Shown: positions 11,819 to 22,234 of the stretch, one piece after another
Layout of the letters: each line of letters starts with the position of its first letter
Numbering within the stretch: position 1 is the stretch's first letter
DNA from: Enterovirga sp.
GTDB taxonomy: Bacteria > Pseudomonadota > Alphaproteobacteria > Rhizobiales > Beijerinckiaceae
Reading direction: 5' to 3'
Length of the DNA stretch: 34,035 nt
NCBI GenBank assembly: GCA_028290695.1
Contig: JAQGJJ010000196.1
Location: 1 to 34,035 of the forward strand
Position numbers and translations under genes: made by a program
Notes under the pieces: model-generated
Seen by the model: the letters and a program-made list of their open reading frames with translations, nothing else
What the model was told of the DNA's origin: nothing
Database searches by the model: none

Positions 11819-12006
11819 GGGGAAGCCTCGAGGGAGCAGCAGCGCGCGTCGGGAGCGGGCACGCGGGGCGACGATGCGGCGCGCGGGGGATCGCAGGCAA
11901 GCACGCCCCCGCAGTTTCGCACATCCCCGGCTCTGGAGCGCGCGCCGCGATCGTGCGATGTTGCCGCGGATCGGGATGCCGGGACCGCCGGCAGCGCGGA
12001 GGAGCG

Positions 12007-12807
12007 ATGTACGCGTTCGACTATCTCAAGCCGACGAGCCTCAAGGAGGCCAAGGCGATGCTGGACGAGAATCCGGACGGCAAGTTCCTGTCCGGCGGCC
12101 ACACGCTCCTGCCGGCCATGAAGCTCCGCCTCGCGGGTCCGTCGGCGCTCATCGACCTGTCCGGCGTGGACGGCATGCGGGGCATCGCCGTGAAGGGGGA
12201 CTCGCTCGTGATCGGCGCCTCCATGAAGCATCGCGAAGTCGCGACCTCGGCGGTCGTGGCGGGCGCCATCCCGACGCTGGCCGAGATGGTCGGCACGATC
12301 GGCGACCCGGCCGTCCGCCACCGCGGCACGATCGGCGGCTCCATCGCCAACAACGATCCCTCGGCCGATTACGCCGCCGCCGCCATGGCGCTCGGCGCCA
12401 CGATCGTCACCGATTCGCGCCGCATCGCCGCGGACGACTTCTTCGCGGGTCTGTTTTCCACCTCCCTCGAGGAGGGCGAGATCGTCACGGCGGTCGAGTT
12501 CCCGCTGCCGAAACGGATGGGCTACCAGAAGTTCCGCAACCCGGCCTCGCGCTACGCGCTGTGCGGGGTGGCCGTCGCGGAGACGAAGGCCGGGGACGTG
12601 CGGGTCGCCGTGATCGGTGCCGGCGCCGATGGCGTCTTCCGGGTCGCCGAGTTCGAGACCGCGCTGAAGGCGAACTTCTCGGCGGATGCGATCAAGGATC
12701 TCAAGGTTCCCGCCGACGGGATGGCGTCCGACATCCACGCCGACCAGGAATATCGGGCGCACCTCGTCGGGGTGATGGCCCGCCGCGCGGTCGCGGCCGC
12801 GAAGTAG
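12007..12807 (+). CDS. coxM: CO dehydrogenase-type medium (FAD-binding) subunit
   Basis: A 266-residue FAD subunit of the xanthine oxidase/CO dehydrogenase family. It opens with the typical YAFDYLKPTSLKEAKAML. Both FAD pyrophosphate-binding motifs are present: SGGHTLLPAMKLRL (about residue 29) and TIGGSIANNDPSADY (about residue 114). The C-terminal CO-deh-flav-C domain starts near residue 170. It passes electrons from the 2Fe-2S centres of CoxS to the respiratory quinone pool. The ATG has GGAGGA just upstream. It is first in a plus-strand run that continues with coxD and coxE, but its partner subunits coxS and coxL lie about 7 kb away on the other strand. Assignment to a CO-oxidising enzyme is uncertain because the large subunit is form II. 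Confidence 0.88.
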   Translation: MYAFDYLKPTSLKEAKAMLDENPDGKFLSGGHTLLPAMKLRLAGPSALIDLSGVDGMRGIAVKGDSLVIGASMKHREVATSAVVAGAIPTLAEMVGTIGDPAVRHRGTIGGSIANNDPSADYAAAAMALGATIVTDSRRIAADDFFAGLFSTSLEEGEIVTAVEFPLPKRMGYQKFRNPASRYALCGVAVAETKAGDVRVAVIGAGADGVFRVAEFETALKANFSADAIKDLKVPADGMASDIHADQEYRAHLVGVMARRAVAAAK

Positions 12808-12851
12808 CACCTCCGTCCGGGCCGACGGGGCCGGCCCCGACAGGCTTCGTC

Positions 12852-12876
12852 ATGCCCGGGCCACGCGCCCGGGCAT
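12852..12876. repeat. Palindromic intergenic element between coxM and coxD
   Basis: ATGCCCGGGC (12852-12861) and GCCCGGGCAT (12867-12876) form a perfect 10-bp stem with the loop CACGC, preceded by CGTC and followed by CTGCTTTCC. The form (cgtcatgcccgggc...gcccgggcat) resembles the short palindromic repeats common in intergenic DNA of Rhizobiales. It could act as a partial terminator or mRNA-stabilising hairpin between coxM and coxD. Only one copy is seen here, so membership of a repeat family is inference. Confidence 0.55.
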
Positions 12877-12894
12877 CTGCTTTCCAAGGACACC

Positions 12895-13809
12895 GTGGCC
12901 GCCCTCCCCGCCTCCATCGACGAGACGCTGACCCTGCTCGGCCGAGGCGGCTACGTCGCCGACCGTGCGCTCGCCACCGTCCTGTTCCTGGCGCTGCGGC
13001 TGAAGCGGCCGCTCTTTCTCGAGGGCGAGGCGGGGGTCGGAAAGACGGAGATCGCCAAGGTCCTGTCCGCCGCGCTCGGCCGCAAGCTGATCCGCCTCCA
13101 GTGCTACGAGGGCCTGGATGTCGCCTCGGCGGTCTACGAGTGGAACTATGCCGGCCAGATGATGGCGATCCGGCTCGCCGAGGCCGCCGGCGGTGTCGAT
13201 CGCGGGAGCCTCGAGACGGACCTGTTCTCCGAGCGCTATCTCGTCCGGCGTCCGCTGCTCGATGCACTGGAGCCCCATGAGGGCGGCGCGCCGATCCTCC
13301 TGATCGACGAGCTGGACCGGACGGACGAAGCCTTCGAGGCATTTCTGCTGGAGATCCTGTCAGATTTCCAGGTCACGGTGCCGGAATTCGGGACGGTGAA
13401 GGCCGCCGAGCCGCCGATCGTGATCGTCACCTCGAACCGGACGCGCGAGATCCACGACGCCCTGAAACGGCGCTGCCTCTACCACTGGGTCGATTATCCC
13501 GATGCCGCGCGCGAGCTCGCGATCCTGCGCTCGCGTGTTCCGGGCGCATCCGAGCGGCTGTCGCGGGAGATCGTCGGCTTCGTGGGCCGCATCCGGAGCC
13601 AGGAGCTGTTCAAGGCGCCGGGCGTCGCCGAAACTCTCGACTGGGCGCAGGCGCTGATCGAGCTCGACACGGTGGCGCTCGACCCCGCCATCGTCGCGGA
13701 CACGCTCGGCGTGCTGCTGAAATACCAGGACGACATCCAGCGCATGCAGGGATCCGAGATCCGGAAAGCGCTGGAGGACCTCAGGGCGGAGCTGGCCTCC
13801 GCGCAATGA
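12895..13809 (+). CDS. coxD: MoxR-family AAA+ ATPase, CoxD-like
   Basis: A 304-residue MoxR AAA+ ATPase. Walker A is [12 protein letters not shown] (about residues 43-54), followed by the CoxD-typical [20 protein letters not shown]. Walker B is [17 protein letters not shown], and the sensor segment is [20 protein letters not shown]. In Oligotropha CoxD is a chaperone that helps build the sulfur-bridged Mo-Cu centre of CO dehydrogenase, together with the VWA protein CoxE. The same pairing with coxE downstream is seen here, joined by an ATGA overlap. The start is GTG, 4 nt after AAGGA. Related MoxR/VWA pairs mature other enzymes, so the target is inferred from the neighbourhood. Confidence 0.88.
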   Translation: MAALPASIDETLTLLGRGGYVADRALATVLFLALRLKRPLFLEGEAGVGKTEIAKVLSAALGRKLIRLQCYEGLDVASAVYEWNYAGQMMAIRLAEAAGGVDRGSLETDLFSERYLVRRPLLDALEPHEGGAPILLIDELDRTDEAFEAFLLEILSDFQVTVPEFGTVKAAEPPIVIVTSNRTREIHDALKRRCLYHWVDYPDAARELAILRSRVPGASERLSREIVGFVGRIRSQELFKAPGVAETLDWAQALIELDTVALDPAIVADTLGVLLKYQDDIQRMQGSEIRKALEDLRAELASAQ

Positions 13810-15011
13810 CCGCCGTCCCCGGCCGGATCGCCGAGAACGTGGCGCATTTCGGCCGCGCGCTACGTGCGGCGGGACTGCCGGTCGGCCCGCGCGACGTCGT
13901 GCAGGCGATCGGGGCCGTCGAGGCCGCAGGTCTCGGAAGCCGCCAGGACCTGTATTGGACGCTGCACGCGGTGTTCGTGACGCGTCACGAGCAGAGCGCG
14001 GTGTTCGATGCCGCGTTTCGGGTGTTCTGGCGCCGGCGCGGCCTCGTCGAGAAGCTGATCGCCGAGATGTCGCCGATCGCGCCGGCCGACCCGAGGACGG
14101 ACAAGCCGAAGCCGGGCGAGACACGCGTCATGGATGCGCTGCGGCCGCAGACGAGGCCGGCGCCCGACAAGCAGGCGGAACGCGAACTCACGGCGAGGTT
14201 GACCGCGTCCGACCGCGACGTCGTTCGGGCGAAGGACTTCGCGCAGATGAGCGCGGCCGAGATCGCATCCGCCAAGCGGATGATCGACCGGCTGATCCTG
14301 CCGGACGACCGCCGCAGGACGCGCCGCCTCGCCCCGGACGCGCGCGGCGGTGCCGTCGACCTGAGGGCCACCCTCAGGCGCTCGCTGCGAACGGGCGGCG
14401 CTTCGATCGACCTCGCCTTCCGGTCGCCCGTCGTGAAGGCCCCTCCCCTCGTCGCCCTCGTCGACATCTCGGGCTCCATGGCCGAGTACTCGCGCCTGTT
14501 TCTGCACTTCCTCCACGCCCTCACGGAGAAGCGGCGGCACATCCATTCCTTCGTGTTCGCCACCCGGCTCACCAACATCTCGCGCGAGCTCGCCCAGCGC
14601 GATCCCGACGACGCGCTGGCCCGCGCGGCGGCGCGCGTCACCGACTGGGAAGGCGGCACCCGCATCGCCTCGGCTTTGCGCGACTTCAACCGGCTGTGGT
14701 CCCGCCGCGTGCTCGGCGGGGGCGCGACCGTGATGCTGTTCACGGACGGCCTCGAGCGAGAGGTCGGCGACGACCTGGCGTTCGAGATGGACCGGCTGCA
14801 TCGCTCCTGCGCGCGGCTGATCTGGCTGAACCCCCTGCTCCGCTTCGACGCCTTCGAGGCCCGGGCCGGCGGCGTGAAGGCCATGCTGCCGCATGTCGAT
14901 GCCTTCCGGCCCATCCACTCGCTCGCCTCCATGGAAGCGTTGGTGCGGGCCATCGGAACCGGACAGGATGCAGGCGCGACCGATCCCGCCCGGTGGCTGC
15001 GCCGGGCGTGA
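13806..15011 (+). CDS. coxE: VWA domain-containing protein, CoxE-like
   Basis: A 401-residue VWA protein. The N-terminal helical region ([20 protein letters not shown]) is typical of CoxE. The VWA domain covers about residues 205-380 with an intact metal-ion adhesion site: [13 protein letters not shown] (DxSxS), the Thr in [15 protein letters not shown], and the Asp in [14 protein letters not shown]. CoxE works with the AAA+ protein CoxD in metal-centre maturation. Its ATG overlaps the coxD stop (ATGA), so the two are translationally coupled. Its own stop overlaps the GTG of the following membrane protein gene (GTGA). No signal peptide is visible, so it is presumably cytoplasmic. Confidence 0.9.
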   Translation: MTAVPGRIAENVAHFGRALRAAGLPVGPRDVVQAIGAVEAAGLGSRQDLYWTLHAVFVTRHEQSAVFDAAFRVFWRRRGLVEKLIAEMSPIAPADPRTDKPKPGETRVMDALRPQTRPAPDKQAERELTARLTASDRDVVRAKDFAQMSAAEIASAKRMIDRLILPDDRRRTRRLAPDARGGAVDLRATLRRSLRTGGASIDLAFRSPVVKAPPLVALVDISGSMAEYSRLFLHFLHALTEKRRHIHSFVFATRLTNISRELAQRDPDDALARAAARVTDWEGGTRIASALRDFNRLWSRRVLGGGATVMLFTDGLEREVGDDLAFEMDRLHRSCARLIWLNPLLRFDAFEARAGGVKAMLPHVDAFRPIHSLASMEALVRAIGTGQDAGATDPARWLRRA

Positions 15012-15337
15012 TTCGCACCGTCGCCATCTATGTCGCGGCCGCGCTGGCCGAGATCGCGGGCTGCTTCAGCGTCTGGGCGGTGCTTCGTCTCTCCGCGCCG
15101 GGCTGGTGGCTGCTGCCGGGCTTCGCCGCGCTCGCGGCCTTCGCCTACCTCCTGACCCTGATCGACGCGGAGGCGGCCGGGCGCGCCTATGCTGCGTATG
15201 GCGGCATCTACATCGCCATGTCTCTGCTATGGCTGCGGGCCGTCGAGGGCTATGCGCCCGACCGCTGGGACATTCTCGGCGCGGGCCTCTCGCTCGCAGG
15301 GGCCGCCGTCATTATCTTCGGCCCGCGACCAGCCTGA
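15008..15337 (+). CDS. YnfA family (UPF0060) small membrane protein
   Basis: A 109-residue protein of four hydrophobic helices. The sequence [18 protein letters not shown] near the N-terminus, [19 protein letters not shown] in the middle and [17 protein letters not shown] at the end match the UPF0060/YnfA family, related to small multidrug-resistance-type transporters. The family's substrate is not firmly known. The GTG start overlaps the coxE stop by four bases (GTGA), and the next gene, an XdhC half-protein, starts 13 nt later, so it is embedded in the cox maturation operon. A link with CO dehydrogenase maturation would be new; a chance insertion of a common membrane gene is the main alternative. 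Confidence 0.88.
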   Translation: MIRTVAIYVAAALAEIAGCFSVWAVLRLSAPGWWLLPGFAALAAFAYLLTLIDAEAAGRAYAAYGGIYIAMSLLWLRAVEGYAPDRWDILGAGLSLAGAAVIIFGPRPA

Positions 15338-15350
15338 TCGGACCCGTCCC

Positions 15351-15674
15351 ATGCTTTCCAGCGACAGCGACATCCTCACCCAGGCCGAGGCGTGGCGGCG
15401 CGCCGGGCGCGAGGTGGCGCTCGCCACTGTGGTCGAGACCTGGGGTTCCGCGCCCCGGCCCATCGGCAGTCATCTGGTGATCGACCAGGACGGCAACTTC
15501 CTCGGCTCGGTGTCCGGCGGGTGCGTCGAGGGCGACGTGATCACCGAGGCCATGGACGTCATCGGCGACGGGGCGCCCCGGATGCTGGAATTCGGTGTTG
15601 CCGACGAGACCGCCTGGCGTGCAGGGCTATCCTGCGGCGGGCGGATCAAGGTGTTCGTCGAGAAGGTTTCGTAG
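15351..15674 (+). CDS. XdhC/CoxI N-terminal-domain protein
   Basis: A 107-residue protein made only of the XdhC_CoxI domain. It shows VALATVVETWGSAPRPIGSH, the motif VSGGCVEGDVITEA and GLSCGGRIKVFVE. Full-length XdhC binds molybdenum cofactor and delivers its sulfurated form to xanthine dehydrogenase-type apoenzymes. Here the usual C-terminal Rossmann domain is a separate protein encoded next, 6 nt downstream. Splitting of XdhC in this way is known in CO dehydrogenase clusters. The ATG lies 13 nt after the YnfA-like gene; the Shine-Dalgarno is weak. The role is therefore cofactor insertion or sulfuration for the CoxL-like subunit. Confidence 0.86.
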   Translation: MLSSDSDILTQAEAWRRAGREVALATVVETWGSAPRPIGSHLVIDQDGNFLGSVSGGCVEGDVITEAMDVIGDGAPRMLEFGVADETAWRAGLSCGGRIKVFVEKVS

Positions 15675-15680
15675 AACCGC

Positions 15681-16379
15681 ATGGACCTCGCTCTTCTCGC
15701 GGCGCTGAACGCCGAGCGTGCGGCCCGACGCGCCGCCATCCTGGTCACCGATACGACATCCGGGGAGGCGCGCCTCGTGCGCGAGGCCGACATCTCGGCC
15801 GACCCCCTCGCCGAGGAACTGGCCGAACGGCTGCGCACGGGGAAGAGCGGCACCCTCGAGGTCGACGGCCGCAACCTGTTCCTCACCGTGCAGATGCCGC
15901 CGGTTCGCGTCGTGGCGATCGGGGCCGTCCACATCAGCCAGGCGCTCGCCCCGATGGCGAAGGGGCTCGACCTCGACGTGACGGTCGTCGATCCGCGCAC
16001 CGCCTTTGCGAGCCCCGAACGCTTTCCGGGCGTGCCGGTGCTGGCCGAGTGGCCGGACGAGGCGCTGCCACGGCTCGGCGGGCTCGACCGCTACAGCGCG
16101 CTCCTGTGCCTCACGCACGACCCGAAGATCGACGATCCGGCCCTCGTCGCGGCGCTGCGGGCGGAGTGCTTCTATATCGGCGCGCTCGGCTCCCGCCGCA
16201 CGCACGCGAAACGGGTGGAGCGCCTTGCCCAGGCCGGGTTCGGCGAGGCCGACATGGCCCGCATCCACGCGCCCATCGGGCTCGACATCGGGGCGATCAG
16301 CCCGGCCGAGATCGCGGTGTCGATCCTGGCCGAACTCGTCGCCGAGCTCCGCCGCGGCCGGCGACGGCAGCCGGCGTGA
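15681..16379 (+). CDS. XdhC-family protein, Rossmann-domain half
   Basis: A 232-residue protein matching the C-terminal Rossmann half of XdhC. The N-terminal ~75 residues (DLALLAALNAERAARRAAI) form the lead-in seen in stand-alone XdhC proteins. From about residue 74 the fold runs RVVAIGAVHISQALAPMA, then DVTVVDPRTAFASPERFP and FYIGALGSRRTHAKRVERL, and ends with IGAISPAEIAVSILAELVAE. The dinucleotide loop reads GAVHIS rather than a classical GxGxxG, which is normal for this family. It probably works with the preceding half-protein in Mo-cofactor delivery. It is separated by 52 nt from the molybdopterin-binding gene. Confidence 0.87.
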   Translation: MDLALLAALNAERAARRAAILVTDTTSGEARLVREADISADPLAEELAERLRTGKSGTLEVDGRNLFLTVQMPPVRVVAIGAVHISQALAPMAKGLDLDVTVVDPRTAFASPERFPGVPVLAEWPDEALPRLGGLDRYSALLCLTHDPKIDDPALVAALRAECFYIGALGSRRTHAKRVERLAQAGFGEADMARIHAPIGLDIGAISPAEIAVSILAELVAELRRGRRRQPA

Positions 16380-16431
16380 GCCGTTCCCCGTTCGCCGATC
16401 GGGCCATCCACGTCGCCCTCGGCGCGCCGAC

Positions 16432-17454
16432 ATGAAGTTCGGTCCGGTTCCCGTCGCGGAGGCCGTCGGGGCGATCGCCGCGCACAGCCTCAAGCTCGCC
16501 GAGCTCGTGATCCGCAAGGGCGTCGCGATCACTCCCGAACACGTGGCGTCGCTGAAGGCGCATGGCCTCGACAGCATCGTGGCGGTTAGGCTGGACGCCG
16601 ACGACGTCGGCGAGGACCCCGCCGCGGGAGCGCTGGCCCGGGCCGTCGCCGGCGCGAACGTGCGGGTCGAGCATCCGTTCACGGGGCGATCCAACGTCTA
16701 CGCTACCTGCCCGGGCATTCTCGTGGTCGGCCGCACGGCCGTCGATCGCCTCAATGCGGTCGACGAGAGTGTCACCTTCGCCACGCTCGCGGCCTTCAAG
16801 CCCGTTGTCGCCGGCGAGATGATCGGCACGGTGAAGATCATCCCGTACGCGGTCCCGAAGGCGGTGCTGGCCGATGCTCTCGCCTCGCTCGGAAACGAGC
16901 CCGCCATCCGGGTCGCGCCCTACCGCATCGCCGGTGTCGGGGTGATCTCGACGCTCGCGCCGAGTCTCAAGCCGAGCGTGGTCGCGAAGACGGTCGCCAC
17001 CCTTGAGGCCCGGCTGGCACCGGCCGGCGCCTCGGTCGCGGCCAGGGCCGAGTGCTCGCACGAGACCGAAGCCCTTACGGAAGCCCTCCGGAAGCAGGCC
17101 GACGATCCGAGCCTGGAAATGGTCGTGATCTTCGGCGCCTCCGCCATTGCCGACCGGCGCGACGTCATTCCGGCCGCGATCGAGGCGGCGGGCGGCGAGG
17201 TCGAGCATTTCGGCATGCCGGTCGATCCGGGCAATCTGCTGCTGATCGGCCGCATCGGCACGAAGCCGGTGATCGGCGCCCCCGGTTGCGCGCGCTCGCC
17301 GAAGGAGAACGGTTTCGACTGGGTTCTGCAGCGCCAGCTCGCCGGTCTCGCGATCACGCGCGCCGACATCACGCAGCTCGGGGTCGGCGGGCTCCTGATG
17401 GAGATCGTGTCGCGAGGCCAGCCACGCGAGGGCGGTGAGAGCACGGAGGAATGA
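16432..17454 (+). CDS. Molybdopterin-binding (MoeA/MogA-like) protein
   Basis: A 340-residue protein of the molybdopterin-binding family that often accompanies MocA-type genes. It starts MKFGPVPVAEAVGAIAAHSL, with a LAELVIRKGVAITPEHVASL segment similar to the MoeA N-terminus. The C-terminal 170 residues form a MoCF_biosynth-like fold (VVIFGASAIADRRDVIPAA, FGMPVDPGNLLLIGRIG, VIGAPGCARSPKENGFDWVL). It probably binds the pterin or its nucleotide before cytidylyl transfer. The stop overlaps the next gene's ATG (ATGA), supporting a functional pair with the MocA-like transferase. The exact catalytic role is unproven. The Shine-Dalgarno for the chosen ATG is weak, so an alternative start cannot be excluded. 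Confidence 0.82.
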   Translation: MKFGPVPVAEAVGAIAAHSLKLAELVIRKGVAITPEHVASLKAHGLDSIVAVRLDADDVGEDPAAGALARAVAGANVRVEHPFTGRSNVYATCPGILVVGRTAVDRLNAVDESVTFATLAAFKPVVAGEMIGTVKIIPYAVPKAVLADALASLGNEPAIRVAPYRIAGVGVISTLAPSLKPSVVAKTVATLEARLAPAGASVAARAECSHETEALTEALRKQADDPSLEMVVIFGASAIADRRDVIPAAIEAAGGEVEHFGMPVDPGNLLLIGRIGTKPVIGAPGCARSPKENGFDWVLQRQLAGLAITRADITQLGVGGLLMEIVSRGQPREGGESTEE

Positions 17455-18065
17455 GCGAGGTCGCCGCCATCGTGCTCGCGGCCGGTCGTGGCACCCGCTT
17501 CGGCGCGGCTCCGAAGATGCTCGCGGCGATCGACGGCGAGCCGCTGGTGCGGCGGGCCGCAAGGGCGGTGCTCGAGGGCGGCCTTCGCCCGGCGCTGGTG
17601 GTGACCGGCCATCGCGGCGCCGAGGTCGCGGCGGCGCTCGAGGGGCTTCCCGTGCGGCTCGTCGACAACCCCGCCTACGGATCGGGGCTCTCCACGTCCC
17701 TCCAGGCCGGATTCGACGCCCTGCCGCCGGAGAGCGAGGCGGCGCTCGTGGCGCTCGGCGACATGCCCGGTATTGGGCCTGCCCTGGTGCGGCGGCTCGC
17801 GGAGGCTTGGATCGAGGCCGGCAGGCCGCCGGCGCTCGTTCCGGTCCACCGGGGGCGGCGCGGCAACCCGGTCGTTCTCTCGCGCAGCCTCGCCGGGGCG
17901 ATCTCCGGGCTGTCCGGCGACCGGGGCGCGGGCCCGCTGCTCGGCTCCCTGGACCGGGTCGTCGAACTCCGGGTGGACGACCCGGGCGTGCTTCTCGACA
18001 TCGACACCCCGGAGGCGCTCCGGAGCTTTCCGGATCCCGCCCGGCCGGACGGTCCGGAACTCTGA
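17451..18065 (+). CDS. MocA-like molybdenum cofactor cytidylyltransferase
   Basis: A 204-residue nucleotidyltransferase of the MobA/MocA fold. The nucleotide-binding loop is VLAAGRGTRFGAAPKML at the N-terminus. NPAYGSGLSTSLQAGFDALP and the metal-binding LGDMPGIGPALVRRL follow, then the C-terminal segment HRGRRGNPVVLSRSL, and GDRGAGPLL, which matches this subfamily. The LAAGRGTRFG loop and the genomic setting beside a molybdenum hydroxylase point to MocA, which adds CMP to Mo-molybdopterin to give the MCD cofactor used by CO dehydrogenase-family enzymes. GTP-using MobA is the alternative. It overlaps the molybdopterin-binding gene by ATGA and is followed 13 nt later by the racemase-like gene. 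Confidence 0.85.
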   Translation: MSEVAAIVLAAGRGTRFGAAPKMLAAIDGEPLVRRAARAVLEGGLRPALVVTGHRGAEVAAALEGLPVRLVDNPAYGSGLSTSLQAGFDALPPESEAALVALGDMPGIGPALVRRLAEAWIEAGRPPALVPVHRGRRGNPVVLSRSLAGAISGLSGDRGAGPLLGSLDRVVELRVDDPGVLLDIDTPEALRSFPDPARPDGPEL

Positions 18066-18078
18066 GCGGAAGGCTTCC

Positions 18079-18801
18079 ATGCACATCGGCTTGATCGGCG
18101 GCATCGGCGTCGCGGCGACCGTCGTCTATTACCAGCGGCTGGTCGCGGCCGCCGCCGCGCGCGGCGCAGCCCGCCTGGAGCTGACGATTGTCCACGGCGA
18201 CATCCAGGAACTCATCCGCAACAACCTGGCCGACCGGCGGGACGAGCAGGCCCGGGCCTTCCTGCCGCTGCTGGAACGGCTGTGCCAGACGGGATGCGAT
18301 TGCGCCGCCCTGACCTCGCTGGGCGGGCATTTCTGCTTCGACGAGCTCGCGGCGCTGTCGCCGCTACCCCTCGTGTCCGGCGTGACGCCGCTCGACGCCC
18401 ACTTCGCCGGACGCGGCATCCGGCGCGTCGGGCTTCTCGGCACCCGCCTCGTCATGCGGACCCGGCTCTACGGCCAGCTCGCCCGGACGGAGGCGATCGC
18501 GCTCGACGACGAGATCGACACGATCGGGCAGACCTACCAGGACATCGCGGTGGCCGGCCGCTGCTCGTCGGAGCAGCGCGAGCTTCTGGCCGATGCGGGC
18601 AGGCGGATGATGGGGGCCGGGGCCGATGCGATCGTCCTCGCCGGGACCGACCTCAACCTCGCCTTCGACGGCCGGGATGCCGGCTACCCGGTGATCGACG
18701 CGCTCGACGTGCACGTCGCGCTGCTGGGGGACCTCGCGGCCGGGCTGGTCCCGCTCGGATCGGTTCAGGCGAGAACCACGCCGTCCAGCACGGCCGAGTA
18801 G
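18079..18801 (+). CDS. Aspartate/glutamate racemase family protein lacking both catalytic cysteines
   Basis: A 240-residue protein of the PLP-independent Asp/Glu racemase superfamily: MHIGLIGGIGVAATVVYYQR at the start, RRVGLLGTRLVMRTRLYGQL in the middle, and QTYQDIAVAGRCSSEQREL. In YgeA-type racemases the two catalytic cysteines lie in CTNTMH and FGCTEIGL. The matching positions here read LTSLGGH and LAGTDLNL, so both cysteines are replaced (apparently by Thr and Gly) while the His is kept. Ordinary two-base racemisation looks unlikely. GGAAGG precedes the ATG, and the gene closely follows the MocA-like gene in the same operon. The 3' end overlaps the convergent hemolysin III gene by 37 bases. 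Function unknown. Confidence 0.82.
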   Translation: MHIGLIGGIGVAATVVYYQRLVAAAAARGAARLELTIVHGDIQELIRNNLADRRDEQARAFLPLLERLCQTGCDCAALTSLGGHFCFDELAALSPLPLVSGVTPLDAHFAGRGIRRVGLLGTRLVMRTRLYGQLARTEAIALDDEIDTIGQTYQDIAVAGRCSSEQRELLADAGRRMMGAGADAIVLAGTDLNLAFDGRDAGYPVIDALDVHVALLGDLAAGLVPLGSVQARTTPSSTAE

Positions 18802-19433
18802 AACAGGATGCTGGCGACGAGCACGAAGGAATGCCAGACGGCGTTCGAGAAGCGCAGGCCGTCCCACACGTGGAACACCACGCCCACCACGTAGACGACG
18901 CCGCCCGCCAGCATGAGCCACACGGTGGAGGGCGGCAGCGCCGCCGAGATCGTGTTCCAGGCCAGCCCGCCGCTCGCGCCCAGCAGGATGCAGAGCACGA
19001 TGGAGAGCCGGTCGAAGCGGCCCGGCAGCGTGACCTTCAGGACCGCCCCGCCGATCGCCACGGCCCAGACGCCGAACAGCAGCCCGTACCGGTCCCACCC
19101 GTGGGGGAAGCGCGTGATGAAGGGCGTGTAGGTCGCGGCGATCAGGACGTAGATCAGCGCGTGGTCGAAGCGGCGCAGCAGCCACTTGGTCCGAGAGACC
19201 GGCCACAGGTTGTAGGCCGCAGACACCGACAGCAGCGCCACGAGCCCGATCGCGTAGATCGACACCGCCGCGAGCCGGGTCCCGCCGGCGAACACGGCCG
19301 CCAGCGCGACGATCGTCGCGCCGCCGATCACCCCGAAGGCGATCCCGATCCCGTGCACGACGGCGTCGGCGATCAGCTCGGCCCTGTCGTATCTCCAGGC
19401 GATGTGGAGCGGGCGTCCGTCGGAATCGATCAT
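18765..19433 (-). CDS. Hemolysin III/PAQR family membrane protein
   Basis: A 222-residue, seven-helix membrane protein of the HlyIII/PAQR family. It shows ELIADAVVHGIGIAFGVIGG with the conserved first His, YNLWPVSRTKWLLRRFDHAL with the family Asp-His, AATYTPFITRF, and the C-terminal FHVWDGLRFSNAVWHSFVL that supplies two further conserved His residues. PAQR-type proteins bind zinc through these His/Asp positions; bacterial members affect membrane homeostasis. The chosen ATG has GGAG 4 nt upstream; an in-frame ATG 27 nt earlier (to 19460) has none. Its stop overlaps the end of the racemase-like gene. It lies downstream of coxL on the same strand with a 193-nt gap. Confidence 0.9.
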   Translation of the reverse strand: MIDSDGRPLHIAWRYDRAELIADAVVHGIGIAFGVIGGATIVALAAVFAGGTRLAAVSIYAIGLVALLSVSAAYNLWPVSRTKWLLRRFDHALIYVLIAATYTPFITRFPHGWDRYGLLFGVWAVAIGGAVLKVTLPGRFDRLSIVLCILLGASGGLAWNTISAALPPSTVWLMLAGGVVYVVGVVFHVWDGLRFSNAVWHSFVLVASILFYSAVLDGVVLA

Positions 19434-19582
19434 CGTGCTCCACTCGCGGTGAGGGGTCATGATGCCCGGCGAAACCTGTCAGGAGCATGACCGAGAGCGA
19501 AGCGGCGCCGGCCCCCTCCGGGAACCGTTGCCGGCCAGGCGCGTCCAAGCCCATGGGCGCGGCAGGTCCGCGTCCCGGTAAA

Positions 19583-19604
19583 CGGCCGGAGGCGCCCCCG
19601 GCCG
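19583..19604. terminator. Possible hairpin downstream of coxL
   Basis: CGGCCGG (19583-19589) and CCGGCCG (19598-19604) form a 7-bp stem with an 8-nt loop, 23 nt past the coxL stop on the minus strand. There is no T-tract. It may mark the 3' end of the coxSL message before the hemolysin III gene, but such GC-rich stems arise easily at this base composition. Confidence 0.35.
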
Positions 19605-19626
19605 TGCCCGACGTGTCGACGCGGTG

Positions 19627-22029
<2,403 letters not shown>

Positions 22030-22234
22030 GGCCGTCCTCCCTGGCTCGACCTCGTCCCGGGATGCCGGAGCGCGTCCGGCTCCCCGTGGGAGGGCCGGAC
22101 GGCTCGTGCGTGCTTCGAGGCCCGCCTTCGGCTCGCATCGCAGGGTGAGGATTGTTGTTGCTACACTCCCGCTGTGTCCGCTCGGCTGGTCGCTCCGCCG
22201 CGACGGCGGGCGGCGGCGATGCTTCGCCCGCGTG
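22030..22234. other. Spacer between coxS and coxL with hairpin and repeat-like sequence
   Basis: The 205-nt gap holds an imperfect hairpin at 22074-22100 (GTCCGGC-TCCC, loop CGT, GGGA-gg-GCCGGAC). Next to it, 22111-22150 (GTGCTTCGAGGCCCGCCTTC onward to CAGGGTGAGG) resembles short dispersed Rhizobiales intergenic repeats. No gene is apparent. Cox S and L genes are normally tightly packed, so the spacer may be an inserted repeat. Repeat membership is inference, since only one copy is visible. Confidence 0.4.
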
